From Mesorhizobium sp. CA14 (GTDB lineage: Bacteria > Pseudomonadota > Alphaproteobacteria > Rhizobiales > Rhizobiaceae): a stretch of DNA of 64,000 bases. The stretch is from positions 62,001-126,000 of the forward strand of contig NZ_JAIUHR010000002.1 of the NCBI RefSeq assembly GCF_020165195.1. Direction: 5' to 3'. Below the pieces are notes generated by a model. That model searched no databases. It saw only the letters and a list, made by a program, of their open reading frames with translations, and was not told the origin of the DNA. The translations under genes and the position numbers were made by a program. Numbering within the stretch: position 1 is the first letter of the stretch; each line of letters begins with the position of its first letter. This document shows, piece by piece, positions 19,730 to 29,043 of the stretch.

Positions 19730-19945
19730 CTAAGAGAGGTTTCCAAGCGAAGCGGTACTGTCTTCTGGCAGATCCCAATCGCGCCAGTGGGTCGGCCGGA
19801 TATCGACGCGAATGCCGGTGACGGCATTCCGCCACCCCTCCCGGTCTTTTTCGCAGGGAAATATAACCGCGTGCAAGCCTTCCTCGTCCAGAACGGCTAG
19901 TTCGAGACTGCGGCCAAACGGAGCGCTTGCTATTGGATTCCACAT
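19730..19945 (-). CDS. Small hypothetical protein (MWNPIASAPF family)
   Basis: A 71-residue protein starting MWNPIASAPFGRSLELAV and containing RVDIRPTHWRDW. Short proteins with this start and the PTHWRxW ending are widespread in rhizobia and other alphaproteobacteria, but I know of no assigned function. It is convergent with fixJ and divergent from hemA; the FNR-like box at 19980-19993 lies 35 bp upstream and could act on it as well as on hemA. Confidence 0.7.
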   Translation of the reverse strand: MWNPIASAPFGRSLELAVLDEEGLHAVIFPCEKDREGWRNAVTGIRVDIRPTHWRDWDLPEDSTASLGNLS

Positions 19946-19979
19946 CTAGCCAGCGTGGGTTGAGATAGGGCCCCCCGCT

Positions 19980-19993
19980 TTGATTTGAATCAG
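19980..19993. promoter_or_regulatory. FNR/FixK-like box, distal site upstream of hemA
   Basis: TTGAT-TTGA-ATCAG, one base off the palindrome. It lies between the small minus-strand gene and hemA and could control either. Confidence 0.55.
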
Positions 19994-20052
19994 TTTTGGA
20001 CGGCTTATGTCGAGGAATCTGCCTACCCTGAGGCATCCGAGAGCCTCGCAAT

Positions 20053-20066
20053 TTGATATAGCTCAA
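20053..20066. promoter_or_regulatory. FNR/FixK-like box, proximal site upstream of hemA
   Basis: TTGAT-ATAG-CTCAA, one base off the palindrome, 89 bp before the hemA ATG. ALA synthase genes of alphaproteobacteria are often FnrL/FixK controlled. Confidence 0.5.
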
Positions 20067-20154
20067 AGCGGTGCCTTCCCGTGTTTCGTAGGTTGAGGTC
20101 CCAGCGGATCGAGCCCGCCGGGACGCGGCGTCACTTCCCGCACAGGAGCTCACC

Positions 20155-21432
20155 ATGAACTATCAGCGGTTCTTCGAAGATGCGATCGACCAGCTCCATG
20201 CCGAGCGTCGCTACCGCGTTTTCGCCGACCTGGAGCGCATTGTGGGCAAGTTCCCGCGCGCCATCTGGCGTTCCAACGGCCGCGCCCAGGAAATCACCGT
20301 ATGGTGCTCCAACGACTATCTCGGCATGGGCCAGAACGCCGATGTCATCGCCGCCTTCCAGAACGCGGCCGGCAAGATGGGATCGGGCGCCGGCGGCACC
20401 CGCAACATCTCCGGCACCTCGAACCCGCTGGTCGAGCTCGAGCAGGAGCTCGCCGACCTGCATGACAAGGAAGCGGCGCTGGTCTTCACCTCCGGCTTCG
20501 TCTCCAACGAGGCCTCGATCTCCACCATTGCCCGGCTCTTGCCCAACTGCCTGATCATCTCGGACGAGCTCAACCATGCCTCGATGATCGAAGGCGTGCG
20601 CCGCTCGGGCGCGGAGAAGAAGATTTTCCGCCACAACGACGTGGCGCATCTGGAAAGCCTGCTGCAGGCGGCCGGGCGCGAACGCGCCAAGCTGATCGTC
20701 TTCGAAAGCGTCTATTCGATGGACGGCGACATCGCGCCGATCAGGCAGATCGTCGAGCTCGCCGAACGCTACAATGCCATGACCTATATCGACGAGGTCC
20801 ATGCGGTGGGCATGTACGGACTGCGCGGCGGCGGCATCACCGAACGCGAAGGCCTTGCCGACCGCATCGACATCATCGAGGGCACATTGGCCAAGGCCTT
20901 CGGCACGCTGGGCGGCTACATCGCCGGCACCAGCGCCGTCATCGACGCGGTGCGCTCCTATGCGCCGGGCTTCATCTTCACCACCGCGCTGCCGCCGGCG
21001 ATCGCGGCGGCCGCCACCACCTCGATCCGGCATCTCAAGCGCTCGCAGGCCGAGCGCGACGCGCAGCAGCGCCAGGCAGCACGCACCAAGCAGGTGCTTG
21101 CCGCCGCAGGCCTGCCGGTGATGGACTCGGCCACCCATATCGTGCCGGTGCTGGTCGGCGACCCCGAGCTTTGCAAGATGGCCAGCGACCGGCTGCTCGG
21201 CGTGCACGGCATCTATATCCAGCCGATCAACTATCCGACGGTGCCGCGCGGCACCGAGCGGCTGCGCATCACGCCCACACCCTTCCATTCGGACGCGCTG
21301 ATCGCCGAGCTGCAGGACGCGCTGTTCGAGACCTGGGATGCGCTGGGCATTCCCTATGCCAGCTCCGGCCGTCCTGCCGTCGCCAAGAGCGACCGTGTTG
21401 TCCCGCTCCTCGTAAACAAAGCGGGTGGCTGA
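20155..21432 (+). CDS. hemA: 5-aminolevulinate synthase
   Basis: A 425-residue PLP enzyme condensing glycine with succinyl-CoA to 5-aminolevulinate, the first step of haem synthesis in alphaproteobacteria. It has the glycine-rich [13 protein letters not shown], the PLP Asp in [13 protein letters not shown] and the Schiff-base Lys247 in [13 protein letters not shown]. Length and ends match the family. AGGAG lies 6 bp before the ATG. Location by fixLJ and two FNR-like boxes suggests the oxygen-regulated copy that supplies haem for cbb3 and FixL. Confidence 0.96.
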   Translation: MNYQRFFEDAIDQLHAERRYRVFADLERIVGKFPRAIWRSNGRAQEITVWCSNDYLGMGQNADVIAAFQNAAGKMGSGAGGTRNISGTSNPLVELEQELADLHDKEAALVFTSGFVSNEASISTIARLLPNCLIISDELNHASMIEGVRRSGAEKKIFRHNDVAHLESLLQAAGRERAKLIVFESVYSMDGDIAPIRQIVELAERYNAMTYIDEVHAVGMYGLRGGGITEREGLADRIDIIEGTLAKAFGTLGGYIAGTSAVIDAVRSYAPGFIFTTALPPAIAAAATTSIRHLKRSQAERDAQQRQAARTKQVLAAAGLPVMDSATHIVPVLVGDPELCKMASDRLLGVHGIYIQPINYPTVPRGTERLRITPTPFHSDALIAELQDALFETWDALGIPYASSGRPAVAKSDRVVPLLVNKAGG

Positions 21433-21449
21433 ATTGGGGGTGCAGAACT

Positions 21450-21463
21450 TTGATCCGGCGCAA
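21450..21463. promoter_or_regulatory. Hybrid FNR/NnrR-type box
   Basis: TTGAT-CCGG-CGCAA: left half FNR-like, right half NnrR-like. It lies 52 bp before the DUF2267 gene, so it may control the next three genes. Confidence 0.4.
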
Positions 21464-21515
21464 TGCGGGCGGGTCGCAGACACGAAAAATAGAAACAGAT
21501 CAAGGGACGACCACG

Positions 21516-21944
21516 ATGACACACTCTGTTTCGCACACTTCCCTTACCCATGCCGCCGACCAGGCGCAGCAATGGGTGAACGAGCTCGCAAAGGATCTGG
21601 ATTGGAATGAGCAGAGCGCGTTTCGGCTGTTGAAGTCGGTCCTCCACGCCTTGCGCGACTGGCTCTCGCGCGAGGAAATGGGCGATCTGTCCGCTCAGCT
21701 CCCGACGTTGATCAGAGGCATCTACTTCGAAGGGTGGAACCCGGCCGAACCGGCCTGGGAACGGAAGAAGCGCGACTTCGTCATCTGCGTCCGCAACAGC
21801 TTTGGCTACGAGCCGGAGATCGATGTCGAAAAGGCCATCGGAGCGGTGTTCCGACTTCTCGACCGTCACATTTCCCATGGCGAGATCGTCCAGGTCCGAA
21901 ACTCGATGAAGAAGTCGCTGCGCGAACTCTGGCCGGAGGGATGA
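21516..21944 (+). CDS. DUF2267 family protein
   Basis: A 142-residue DUF2267 protein: WVNELAKDLDWNEQSAFRLLKSVLHALRDWL is the family's N-terminal helical repeat, followed by LSAQLPTLIRGIYFEGW. It has no signal or TM segment. Function is unknown, but genes of this family recur among low-oxygen and universal-stress-type clusters, as here. It is the first of three co-directional genes (3 bp to the next). Confidence 0.85.
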   Translation: MTHSVSHTSLTHAADQAQQWVNELAKDLDWNEQSAFRLLKSVLHALRDWLSREEMGDLSAQLPTLIRGIYFEGWNPAEPAWERKKRDFVICVRNSFGYEPEIDVEKAIGAVFRLLDRHISHGEIVQVRNSMKKSLRELWPEG

Positions 21945-21947
21945 CGG

Positions 21948-22661
21948 ATGTTTCGCGATCGCCAGGATGCAGGGCAAAAGCTCGGTGCCTCGCTGGTGCG
22001 CCTCCAGCTGCAGGATCCAATTGTACTCGCCTTGCCGCGTGGCGGCGTTCCTATAGCGGCCGAAGTGGCCAAGGCTCTCCAGGCACCTATGGATCTGATC
22101 ATCGTTCGTAAAGTCGGAGCGCCAGGAAATCCGGAACTTGCCGTGGCCGCCATTGTGGACGGAGATCCTCCGGACGTCGTTCTCAACCGGGAGATCGTCG
22201 AAGCTTACGCTCTCGATGACAGCGCCCTTCGTTCTTTGATCCCGCAGGAGCGGCCGGAGTTGGAGCGGCGTCGGGCAATATTTCGCGGGAAAGACCTGCC
22301 CCTGTCGGTGTCCGGCAAAACGGTGATTGTCGTGGACGACGGGGCGGCCACCGGAACCACGATGAAGGTGGCTATCCGCGCGTTGAAGCGACGCTCTTCG
22401 CGAAAGATCATCGTAGCGCTTCCCGTCGCGCCGCCGGAAATCGTTGAGGAACTTGCGCAGGAAGCAGACTTGACGATCTGTCTCAGCCAGCCGGCGCGTT
22501 TCCGGGCGCTCAGCTATTATTATGCCAGCTTTCCGCAGCTTTCCGACAGCGAAGCGCTCGATATGATGACCCATGTTCGCGGCGATCGCCGCACTGCTAT
22601 CGACAGAAAAAGCTCCGGCGCAAACGCCGCAGGCAAATCGCGACATGAAGCCGGAACTTAG
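21948..22661 (+). CDS. Phosphoribosyltransferase family protein
   Basis: A 237-residue cytosolic protein with a type-I PRTase fold. The PRPP-binding motif VIVVDDGAATGTT (about residues 124-136) is intact, and the N-terminal PRGGVPIAAEVAKAL is typical of a broad family of dimethyladenosine-like/uncharacterised PRTases often next to DUF2267. Substrate unknown. It starts 3 bp after DUF2267 and is certainly in its operon. Confidence 0.85.
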   Translation: MFRDRQDAGQKLGASLVRLQLQDPIVLALPRGGVPIAAEVAKALQAPMDLIIVRKVGAPGNPELAVAAIVDGDPPDVVLNREIVEAYALDDSALRSLIPQERPELERRRAIFRGKDLPLSVSGKTVIVVDDGAATGTTMKVAIRALKRRSSRKIIVALPVAPPEIVEELAQEADLTICLSQPARFRALSYYYASFPQLSDSEALDMMTHVRGDRRTAIDRKSSGANAAGKSRHEAGT

Positions 22662-22672
22662 GAGTTTCACCC

Positions 22673-23122
22673 ATGCAGATCCGCACGCTCTCCGCTCTGG
22701 AATGCACGAAACTTCTGACGGCCAATCGCGTAGGCCGCCTGGCCTGCGCGAAGGACGGGCAGCCCTATATCGTGCCATTCTACTATGCCCATGCCGACAA
22801 CCATCTTTACGCTTTTTCCATGCTGGGCAAGAAGATCGACTGGATGCGCGCTAACCCGCTCGTGTCGGTCCAGGTCGACGAGCATGGCACAAACCGAGGT
22901 TGGAGGAGCGTCGTCGTCAATGGCCGTTACGAGGAGCTTCCAGATCGGATCGGACACAAGGTGCAGCTCGATCACGCTTGGTCGTTGCTGAGCAGGCACA
23001 CCGACTGGTGGGAGCCTGGCGCGCTCAAGCCGGCAATGTCCTTGGTCGCCGAGCATCACCCGCCTGTGTTCTTCAGGATATTCATCGCGGAAGTATCGGG
23101 CCGGGAGGCGATGGAGGCCTAA
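22673..23122 (+). CDS. Pyridoxamine 5'-phosphate oxidase-like FMN-binding protein
   Basis: A 149-residue split-barrel flavoprotein. ALECTKLLTANRVGRLACAKDGQPYIVPFYYAHADNHLYAF is the classic N-terminus of PNPOx-like/nitroimidazole-resistance (NimA-like) proteins. The family binds FMN or F420; the reaction is unknown. AGGAG lies before the ATG, 11 bp after the PRTase stop. Third gene of the operon. Confidence 0.85.
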   Translation: MQIRTLSALECTKLLTANRVGRLACAKDGQPYIVPFYYAHADNHLYAFSMLGKKIDWMRANPLVSVQVDEHGTNRGWRSVVVNGRYEELPDRIGHKVQLDHAWSLLSRHTDWWEPGALKPAMSLVAEHHPPVFFRIFIAEVSGREAMEA

Positions 23123-23214
23123 CTGAGGCGCGTTCGCCTGGCGCAAAGCAGGCTATATGACCGCAGGTCGATGCCGGTGGATGCATCCGCAATCCGGTCA
23201 AGAGCAATCCCACC

Positions 23215-23412
23215 ATGGACTCCCTCATCCTTCAACTTGGCGTCGCTTTGGCGATCGGGTTGCTCGTCGGCCTGGAGCGCGGTTGGCATGAGCGCGACGC
23301 GCCGAAACAGAACAGTCCTGCCACGTCGCGAAATCCGTTCGAAGTTATGCCGCTGATGCTGTTTGCACTGCTGTTCGCATTCGCTTCGACGGCAGCCGTC
23401 GCCTTGGCTTAG
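23215..23412 (+). pseudogene. Truncated, internally deleted MgtC/SapB (DUF4010) family membrane protein
   Basis: MDSLILQLGVALAIGLLVGLERGW is the start of MgtC/DUF4010 proteins, normally about 400 residues. After the 30th residue it jumps to NPFEVMPLMLFALLFAFASTAAVALA, which resembles a segment from the second half of such proteins, then stops at residue 65. About half of the family protein is missing, so the product is very probably non-functional. Confidence 0.6.
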
Positions 23413-23761
23413 CGGCGCAACGGCCTTCCCATTGCGTGGTCGACCTCGATAGACAGCGCCACCGCCGGTTCGCTACGCTGAGCATAGCCAATGCCGACGG
23501 GCGAAGGGGCATGGAACAGTTCGATCAGATCACCTCCGTCCGCCTGAGGACCATCCCTGGCGGGTGCCGGTTTCACGGCGCTGGCGCTCCTTGGCCTTGG
23601 CCTGGTCCGTTGGTTGATGCCGACACTGGGACGTAATGGAAAGGCCGAGGACGACGCGGCGTCCAGTCAGCCCTGATGCCCAAAGCGGGCAGACGGGGCG
23701 GCGGCAACACAATCGATCGGTGCGGCTCCTGCGCGGGCGGATGTTGCGTCACTGTCTCGGC
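23413..23761. other. Degenerate region after the MgtC-like remnant
   Basis: No intact gene. On the plus strand frame-broken traces remain: a possible SIDSATAGSL echo of the MgtC-family SVARL region near 23445-23480 and, in another frame, a hydrophobic helix plus charged tail ending with the stop at 23674-23676. It reads as decayed continuation of the membrane protein gene. Confidence 0.4.
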
Positions 23762-24727
23762 CTATCGGATGATCAGGCCCGCGCCAGCTAGAAAGGTGCG
23801 GACGGCCATTCGAACCTCCTGCTCCCGTCCGACCAAAAGATGTCCGCCAGCGTCGTAGACGACCAGCTTGGCACCGGGGATTTTGGCCGCTGCGAACTCG
23901 GCTGATGGCAGCGTGTTGAACAGGTCGTCGCGCGCGGAGATAATCAATGTCGGTGCGGTGATTTCTTCCAACGGCAGTTCATGTAAGTCGGGGGCGCTGT
24001 CGATATTGATTCCGTAGAAGCGCAGCGACAGCGGTTCGACGCTCCTGACGAAGCCCATGACGCGGCCCCTCTCGGCCTGGGGCGCAACCGCCAGCAGCGC
24101 CGGTCGAACGCCGACAAAGCGAATGAGTATCGACGGCGCGATATTCTCGGCGGCCCACCAGGCGAAATCACCACCAGCATTGACGGCCCAGAATGCGAAT
24201 TTATTGCCGCGGCCTACATCGATCGACACCGGACTAGTCGGTGAGTAAAGGGCTGGGACGATCAGAATGAGGGCAGCGACCTTGTCAGGGTGCCGGAGTG
24301 TCAGCTCGACCGCTGAACGGGCGCCGGCCGAAACACCGACAACCACCGCTTTGGGAACGTTCAGCTTGGAAAGCAACGCCGCGTGCGCATCGCCCTGCGC
24401 GGCTGGCGAGGGGTCTCGCGGAACAGGCGTGCGCAGATAGCCGAAGCGCGACGGCGCGATGACCCGAAACCCCCCGCCCACAAGATCGGCGGCAAGGGCA
24501 AGGCCTTGGTCAAAGCCGCCGCCGGTGCCGTGGATCGACAGCAGCGGAATGCCCGCACCGCTGTCGGCGTATTCAATCGGGCCGATGTCGAGCTTGGCGA
24601 CTAGACTGCCTCGGCTGACGGCGTCGCGCAGTCGACCAAGCTCGTTCCTGTAAAGCAAGAAAGTCACACCGGCCGCGGTCGCCGTGGCGATGAGCATGAC
24701 CAGCAGGAAACCGCCAATTCGAATCAT
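23762..24727 (-). CDS. Alpha/beta hydrolase with N-terminal membrane anchor
   Basis: A 321-residue protein: one N-terminal TM helix (residues 4-26) followed by an alpha/beta-hydrolase domain. The oxyanion segment is SIHGTGGGFDQG, the nucleophile Ser lies in GVSAGAR (about residue 133), the acidic residue in SARDDLF and the catalytic His in DAGGHLLVGR near the C-terminus. Substrate unknown; the anchor suggests action at the periplasmic face or membrane. No obvious operon partner. Confidence 0.85.
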   Translation of the reverse strand: MIRIGGFLLVMLIATATAAGVTFLLYRNELGRLRDAVSRGSLVAKLDIGPIEYADSGAGIPLLSIHGTGGGFDQGLALAADLVGGGFRVIAPSRFGYLRTPVPRDPSPAAQGDAHAALLSKLNVPKAVVVGVSAGARSAVELTLRHPDKVAALILIVPALYSPTSPVSIDVGRGNKFAFWAVNAGGDFAWWAAENIAPSILIRFVGVRPALLAVAPQAERGRVMGFVRSVEPLSLRFYGINIDSAPDLHELPLEEITAPTLIISARDDLFNTLPSAEFAAAKIPGAKLVVYDAGGHLLVGREQEVRMAVRTFLAGAGLIIR

Positions 24728-24920
24728 TGTGAACGCTCCTCCAAGGGGTACGCAGCGTTCTCGCTCGTCTGCATGGCCATCGACTGAAATGAGAGCACAT
24801 CAGGCCAGTTGACGCTGGCGGTGCCGTTGCTGCTGGCGCGATTAAGGGAGTTGCGAAACCGGTGGAAAGACATAAAAATCTATATCAATGCGAGGATGCT
24901 AATTTAGCCTCGCCTTTTAG

Positions 24921-24944
24921 CCGACTCTTCCCCTATCGAGTCGG
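24921..24944 (-). terminator. Hairpin downstream of the GGDEF-EAL gene
   Basis: CCGACTC and GAGTCGG form a 7-bp stem (10 with flanking A-T/G-U pairs) around a 10-nt loop, 76 bp after the minus-strand stop. No T-tract follows, so a terminator role is uncertain. The rest of 24728-25019 shows no gene. Confidence 0.3.
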
Positions 24945-25019
24945 TTAGGCCCGGCGGTTCAACCCAACGCACCCCAACGCGGAACTGTCGGGCCGCCCTG
25001 AACGCCGCCGCCTGCTCAG

Positions 25020-27116
25020 TCATGCCGACTTTAGCACGGTAAATGCGCGTTTTTGGGTGGTCCGCTTTGCCTGGAAGCTTCCGGCGGCGGCAGGGCGGCC
25101 GACACGATAACCTTGGATCAAGTCGATGCCGAACTCGCGCATGAGCGCCATCTGCTCGTCGGTTTCCACGCCCTCGACCAGGATTTTGGGGCCGCGATTG
25201 CGGACCAAGGCGACGATGTCCTGGAGCATCGCCATGCCCTTCTGGGTGCCGCAGGCGTGAAGGAACGAGCGGTCGATTTTCACCGTATCGAAATCGATGA
25301 GACGAAGCCACGAAAGGCCTGCGAAGCCCGTCCCGAAATCATCAAGCCATATCTTGATCCCCAGCAATTTCAGGTCGCTGATGCAGCGCAGAACGTCCGA
25401 ATGCATCTCCATCTCGAGGCCTTCGGTAATTTCGAAGGCCAGCCTGCTGCCGGCAACACCGGTCTCGCCCAATATGCCGGCGACGGACGTTGCGAAACCG
25501 GGCGTCTTGAGCTGGATCGGCGAGACGTTGACGCTGACGACGCCGATGTGGTCGTCCGCCAGGAGCTCGGTGCAGACCGACCTTATCACCCAGCGCCCGA
25601 GTTCCAGGATGGCACCGGTTCTTTCCGCCACGGGAATGAACAGGCTTGGCGGGACCAAAGTGCCGTCCAGCATCTTGAGGCGCATCAAAGCCTCGGCGGC
25701 GTCGACCTTGCCCGAGGCGACATCCTGGATGGGCTGGTAAACGAGCGAGACGAGATTCTGGCCGATCGCGATTTTCAGCAAAGCCGCGATGTTCTCGCTC
25801 TCGTCGCTGCTCTGGGGATCGGTCGGATCGAACAGCCGGGCGCAGTTCCTGCCGCCGGCTTTTGCCAGGTAGAGCGCGCGATCGGCCTCGTGAATGATCT
25901 TCTCCAGCTTGGCGCCAGCCTGCACTCTGGTCAAGGCGGCGCCGACGCTCGCCGTGACGACCGAGATGCCGTCACGCCGCAGCTCGTGGGTAAGAGCCAG
26001 GCTCTCCACTGTGAGGCAAATGGCTTCCGCAAGCTCCGCGACCCGCTCCTTCTTGTCCATGCGGGTCAGGACGATGAATTCCTCGCCGCCGTAGCGCCCG
26101 ATCGAACCGTCATATTGCTTGATGAGATCGCTAAGGGCATTGGCGACATGGATCAAGCAACGGTCGCCTTCCTGATGGCCGTAGCAGTCGTTGAATTTCT
26201 TGAAGAAATCCACGTCGATAAGGATGGCCGCGAAACCGTTGCCGAGCCGTTGCCAGTCGCTCCAGTAGTCGCGCAGCTTCTCATCGATCGCCCGCCTGTT
26301 CTCCAGCCCCGTAAGCGGATCCGTCCGCGATAGCCGCAGCAGGGCCTTGCCGCGCTCTGTGGCCTCCCTGTGCTGAATTTTGGCTTCCAGGGCATTCAGG
26401 AAGACGTTGTAACGCTCCCCGTTCAGCTTCCAGTTCACATATGAAGTGAACGTAAAGCACGACACGTAGAAGGTCGCGAACACCATCTTGTAGGTTAATG
26501 TGGCCGGTAGAAAATAGTTTACCACATACAATATGAACATTATTATTGTTGACGTTACTATCGATAATTTAAAGCTGAATGTGAAGAAAAGATTGGCACT
26601 CATCATGAAAATCGTGCCGAACACCATGTAGTACGCAACGCTTTCCTTGTCGGCGCCGGTAAAGGCCGGGCAAAGCCACCCGATATAACCGAAAATGATG
26701 GCTCCGGCGCAAGTTAAATCGAGCCATTCCGTCGCGACCCCACGGCGAAGCTGTTCTTCCAAAATCAGCAGCGCGGTTATCCCGACGACGAAGCGGGCCA
26801 CGATCGTATAGGCCGCCACGTCCGGTATCAGCAGCAGATCCGTTGCCGAAAACATCAGATAAATGGCGACTGCCATCCAGAGCCCAGGCCTGGCTTCCGT
26901 TCTTCGTTTCGCCTGAGCTTCCGCACGATAAAGGACGCGGAGCTCGTCAGGCCCCGGCTCGTAGCGCGGTTCGTACGGTTCCACATGCGCCGTATCGGCC
27001 AATGCGGAGGAGACGCGGTAGTTCACAGCAAACCCCGGCTGAACGGGGTTTTGCGTTGTGAGATCCTTTCCAGCTTCTGCCCCACGCGCATCGACTCCTT
27101 GGGACACGGTTTCCAC
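25020..27116 (-). CDS. Membrane GGDEF-EAL protein (c-di-GMP turnover)
   Basis: A 698-residue inner-membrane signalling protein. About six TM helices (residues 80-225) form a MASE-like sensor, then a GGDEF domain with intact RYGGEEF (diguanylate cyclase) and an EAL domain with AAEALMR, FEITE, LDDFGTG and EGVETDEQ (phosphodiesterase). Both active sites look complete, so the net activity cannot be told from sequence. The stretch 26440-26610, encoding several TM helices, is strikingly AT-richer than the rest. It is divergent from the methyltransferase gene. Confidence 0.92.
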   Translation of the reverse strand: METVSQGVDARGAEAGKDLTTQNPVQPGFAVNYRVSSALADTAHVEPYEPRYEPGPDELRVLYRAEAQAKRRTEARPGLWMAVAIYLMFSATDLLLIPDVAAYTIVARFVVGITALLILEEQLRRGVATEWLDLTCAGAIIFGYIGWLCPAFTGADKESVAYYMVFGTIFMMSANLFFTFSFKLSIVTSTIIMFILYVVNYFLPATLTYKMVFATFYVSCFTFTSYVNWKLNGERYNVFLNALEAKIQHREATERGKALLRLSRTDPLTGLENRRAIDEKLRDYWSDWQRLGNGFAAILIDVDFFKKFNDCYGHQEGDRCLIHVANALSDLIKQYDGSIGRYGGEEFIVLTRMDKKERVAELAEAICLTVESLALTHELRRDGISVVTASVGAALTRVQAGAKLEKIIHEADRALYLAKAGGRNCARLFDPTDPQSSDESENIAALLKIAIGQNLVSLVYQPIQDVASGKVDAAEALMRLKMLDGTLVPPSLFIPVAERTGAILELGRWVIRSVCTELLADDHIGVVSVNVSPIQLKTPGFATSVAGILGETGVAGSRLAFEITEGLEMEMHSDVLRCISDLKLLGIKIWLDDFGTGFAGLSWLRLIDFDTVKIDRSFLHACGTQKGMAMLQDIVALVRNRGPKILVEGVETDEQMALMREFGIDLIQGYRVGRPAAAGSFQAKRTTQKRAFTVLKSA

Positions 27117-27291
27117 GCAATCATTGCACCGGTGCAGGACAAGTTTGCATTAACTGGAACCCGGACTCCGAGCTACGAGACGCTCAAAGATCCAAAATGG
27201 TTAACGGGAAATTAATCATACCGGTAAAATGCGTCCGACCCGACATTGGCAAATGGAGCATTCTACGCAATAAGTTAACTGCCTGTTAACT

Positions 27292-28335
27292 ATGGAGCGG
27301 CGCGTGCAAACCGTCTTAGATGGCCAAAGCCTGATTACAGCCGAGATGATCGCTACCAATCTACATCGAAAACCAGAACATCATGGCGAAGCGTTCGAAA
27401 CCGCACGCGCCGAGCTTGCGCTCATCCTGCACACGACCAGCCAGCAGATCGAACAGGGGAAGAACCCGGCCGAGCTTGTTCGTCGCCTGCTGTCGACGCT
27501 CAACGCGCTGCGATCCAGGCTTCGCCCCGATGTCTGGCAAGCATTAATACCGGTGGCGCAGAACCATCCAATCCTGGAATATTTTCTCGAAGACCCGCTG
27601 ACGCGCTGGTCTTTCACCAAGCCCAGGGGTTATTCCGGCGACGCGCAGCTGCTCGACTATATCTATTGCGACCCTCACGTGGCCGAGAGCGTGGCGAACG
27701 CCTCGGAAATCGGCACGGCGCTCTACGGCCATACCAAGAATGTGCCGTCCTGCATCGCAGCACGGGAGCGGCGCGATCTTCTGACCCGCTATGTCGATGA
27801 GACCGCGGCCAGAAACGGGCCGGAAACCGAGGTTCTGGCAATAGCTGCCGGCCATTTGCGGGAGGCCAATCGTTCGGCAGCGCTGGCGGAAGGGCGTATC
27901 AAGCGCTGGGTTGCGCTCGATCAGGATCCGCTGAGCGTCGGCCTGATCGCGCGCGAATTCCAGGGCACAGCGGTCGAGGCCGTCAACGGTTCGGTGCGGA
28001 CTGTGCTCGCTAGGGGCCATAAGCTCGGCAAGTTCGATCTTATTTATGCCTCGGGCCTCTACGACTATCTTGCGCACAACGTCGCAGTGAAACTCACGAA
28101 ACACTGCATGCAGATGCTGAAGCCCGGCGGCACGTTCCTGTTCGCGAACTACGCCGAGGGCAATCCCGACGCCGGATACCGCGAAACGTTTATGGACTGG
28201 GTGCTGCTGCTGCGATCTGAGGCCGATATGTGGAACATCATCAATGCGAGCGTCGACCGCAACACGGTCGAGGCGCAAGTGTTCTTCGGCGAGAACCGCA
28301 ACGTGCTTTACGGCGTCATCGCAAAGCGGGGATAG
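27292..28335 (+). CDS. Class I SAM-dependent methyltransferase-like protein
   Basis: A 347-residue cytosolic protein. An N-terminal helical region (about 1-110) precedes a Rossmann-type methyltransferase fold: motif I EVLAIAAGHLREA, acidic residue after WVALDQDP, and FDLIYASGLYDYL then MLKPGGTFLFANY. It resembles a rhizobial family of methyltransferases of unknown substrate. ATG 27292 lacks a clear Shine-Dalgarno; GTG 27304 with GGAG 6 bp upstream is a good alternative. It is divergent from the GGDEF-EAL gene; no functional link is evident. Confidence 0.75.
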   Translation: MERRVQTVLDGQSLITAEMIATNLHRKPEHHGEAFETARAELALILHTTSQQIEQGKNPAELVRRLLSTLNALRSRLRPDVWQALIPVAQNHPILEYFLEDPLTRWSFTKPRGYSGDAQLLDYIYCDPHVAESVANASEIGTALYGHTKNVPSCIAARERRDLLTRYVDETAARNGPETEVLAIAAGHLREANRSAALAEGRIKRWVALDQDPLSVGLIAREFQGTAVEAVNGSVRTVLARGHKLGKFDLIYASGLYDYLAHNVAVKLTKHCMQMLKPGGTFLFANYAEGNPDAGYRETFMDWVLLLRSEADMWNIINASVDRNTVEAQVFFGENRNVLYGVIAKRG

Positions 28336-28545
28336 CGAGCGAACGCCGGCGGCGGGGCGAAAACGATTTTCGGCGAACCGCGTCACAAGCATTGATCGAT
28401 AAGCATCATGTTAGTTGCTGAGGATGCCTTCGCGCCCAATGAACAAATTGGTGATTGCGTCCTGAGCAACACCGAAACCTCGCGCTGACCGGTGACAACT
28501 CCGCGAAGGCGCTCGCTGGTCGTCGGCCATAGGAAAGCTCGGTTT

Positions 28546-28766
28546 TTAAGCCTCCTCCTTCTTTGCTTTCGCAAAGCCGCGGTCCGTTGCGATGAACCGT
28601 TCAAGCATCGGCGCGATCAAGCGCGATGGATCGGCAGATAGCCGCCCGGTCTCGCGCCCGAGGATCTCCGCGTATTTCACCAATCGCGATGCAGGGGCGC
28701 CGGCAGTTCCACTGTAATCTTCACTGGCTTGTCGTCGGCTATCGTTGCGAGTTTCAACTTGGCCAT
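28546..28766 (-). pseudogene. DUF2274 gene broken by a 1-nt deletion (trb-associated)
   Basis: From ATG 28766 the frame reads MAKLKLATIADDKPVKITVEL and LHRD, then hits a stop. One base later in frame the DUF2274 sequence continues: LVKYAEILGRETGRL, ADPSRLIAPMLERFIATDRGFA and the stop at 28546. Adding one base after the GAT codon restores a 73-residue DUF2274 protein. In rhizobial conjugative elements DUF2274 follows trbI, as it does here. Confidence 0.75.
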
Positions 28767-28767
28767 G

Positions 28768-28905
28768 TCAACCTCCGTATGGTTCAAGGGCAAGGTCGCG
28801 GGTGACGAGGACGCGAACGGGAAATCCCGGCCGGATCGTGAGCGTCGGGGCGATAGCGAGTTGCCGCTGAACGACCTGTTGGCCTACCCTGGCTGACGCT
28901 GTCGG
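28768..28905 (-). pseudogene. trbI: 3' fragment of conjugal transfer gene trbI
   Basis: Immediately upstream of the DUF2274 ATG the minus strand encodes ARVGQQVVQRQLAIAPTLTI then RPGFPVRVLVTRDLALEPY and a stop at 28768. This matches the C-terminal signature of TrbI (PTLTVRPGFPVRV). Upstream of about 28905 the similarity ends, so only some 40 codons remain. It marks the edge of a lost conjugative element. Confidence 0.65.
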
Positions 28906-29043
28906 AAGCGCCGCTTCGCAGAGCCCGCACGTTTTCGAATGCAGCGCTTTCGATCGTGAAAGCCATTTTGAAACTCGCTGCTTTCTCGTCTACCCGCAAG
29001 CGGGAGCCTGCCACTCGTGCAACGCCGGCTTCGGCTTCGACCG

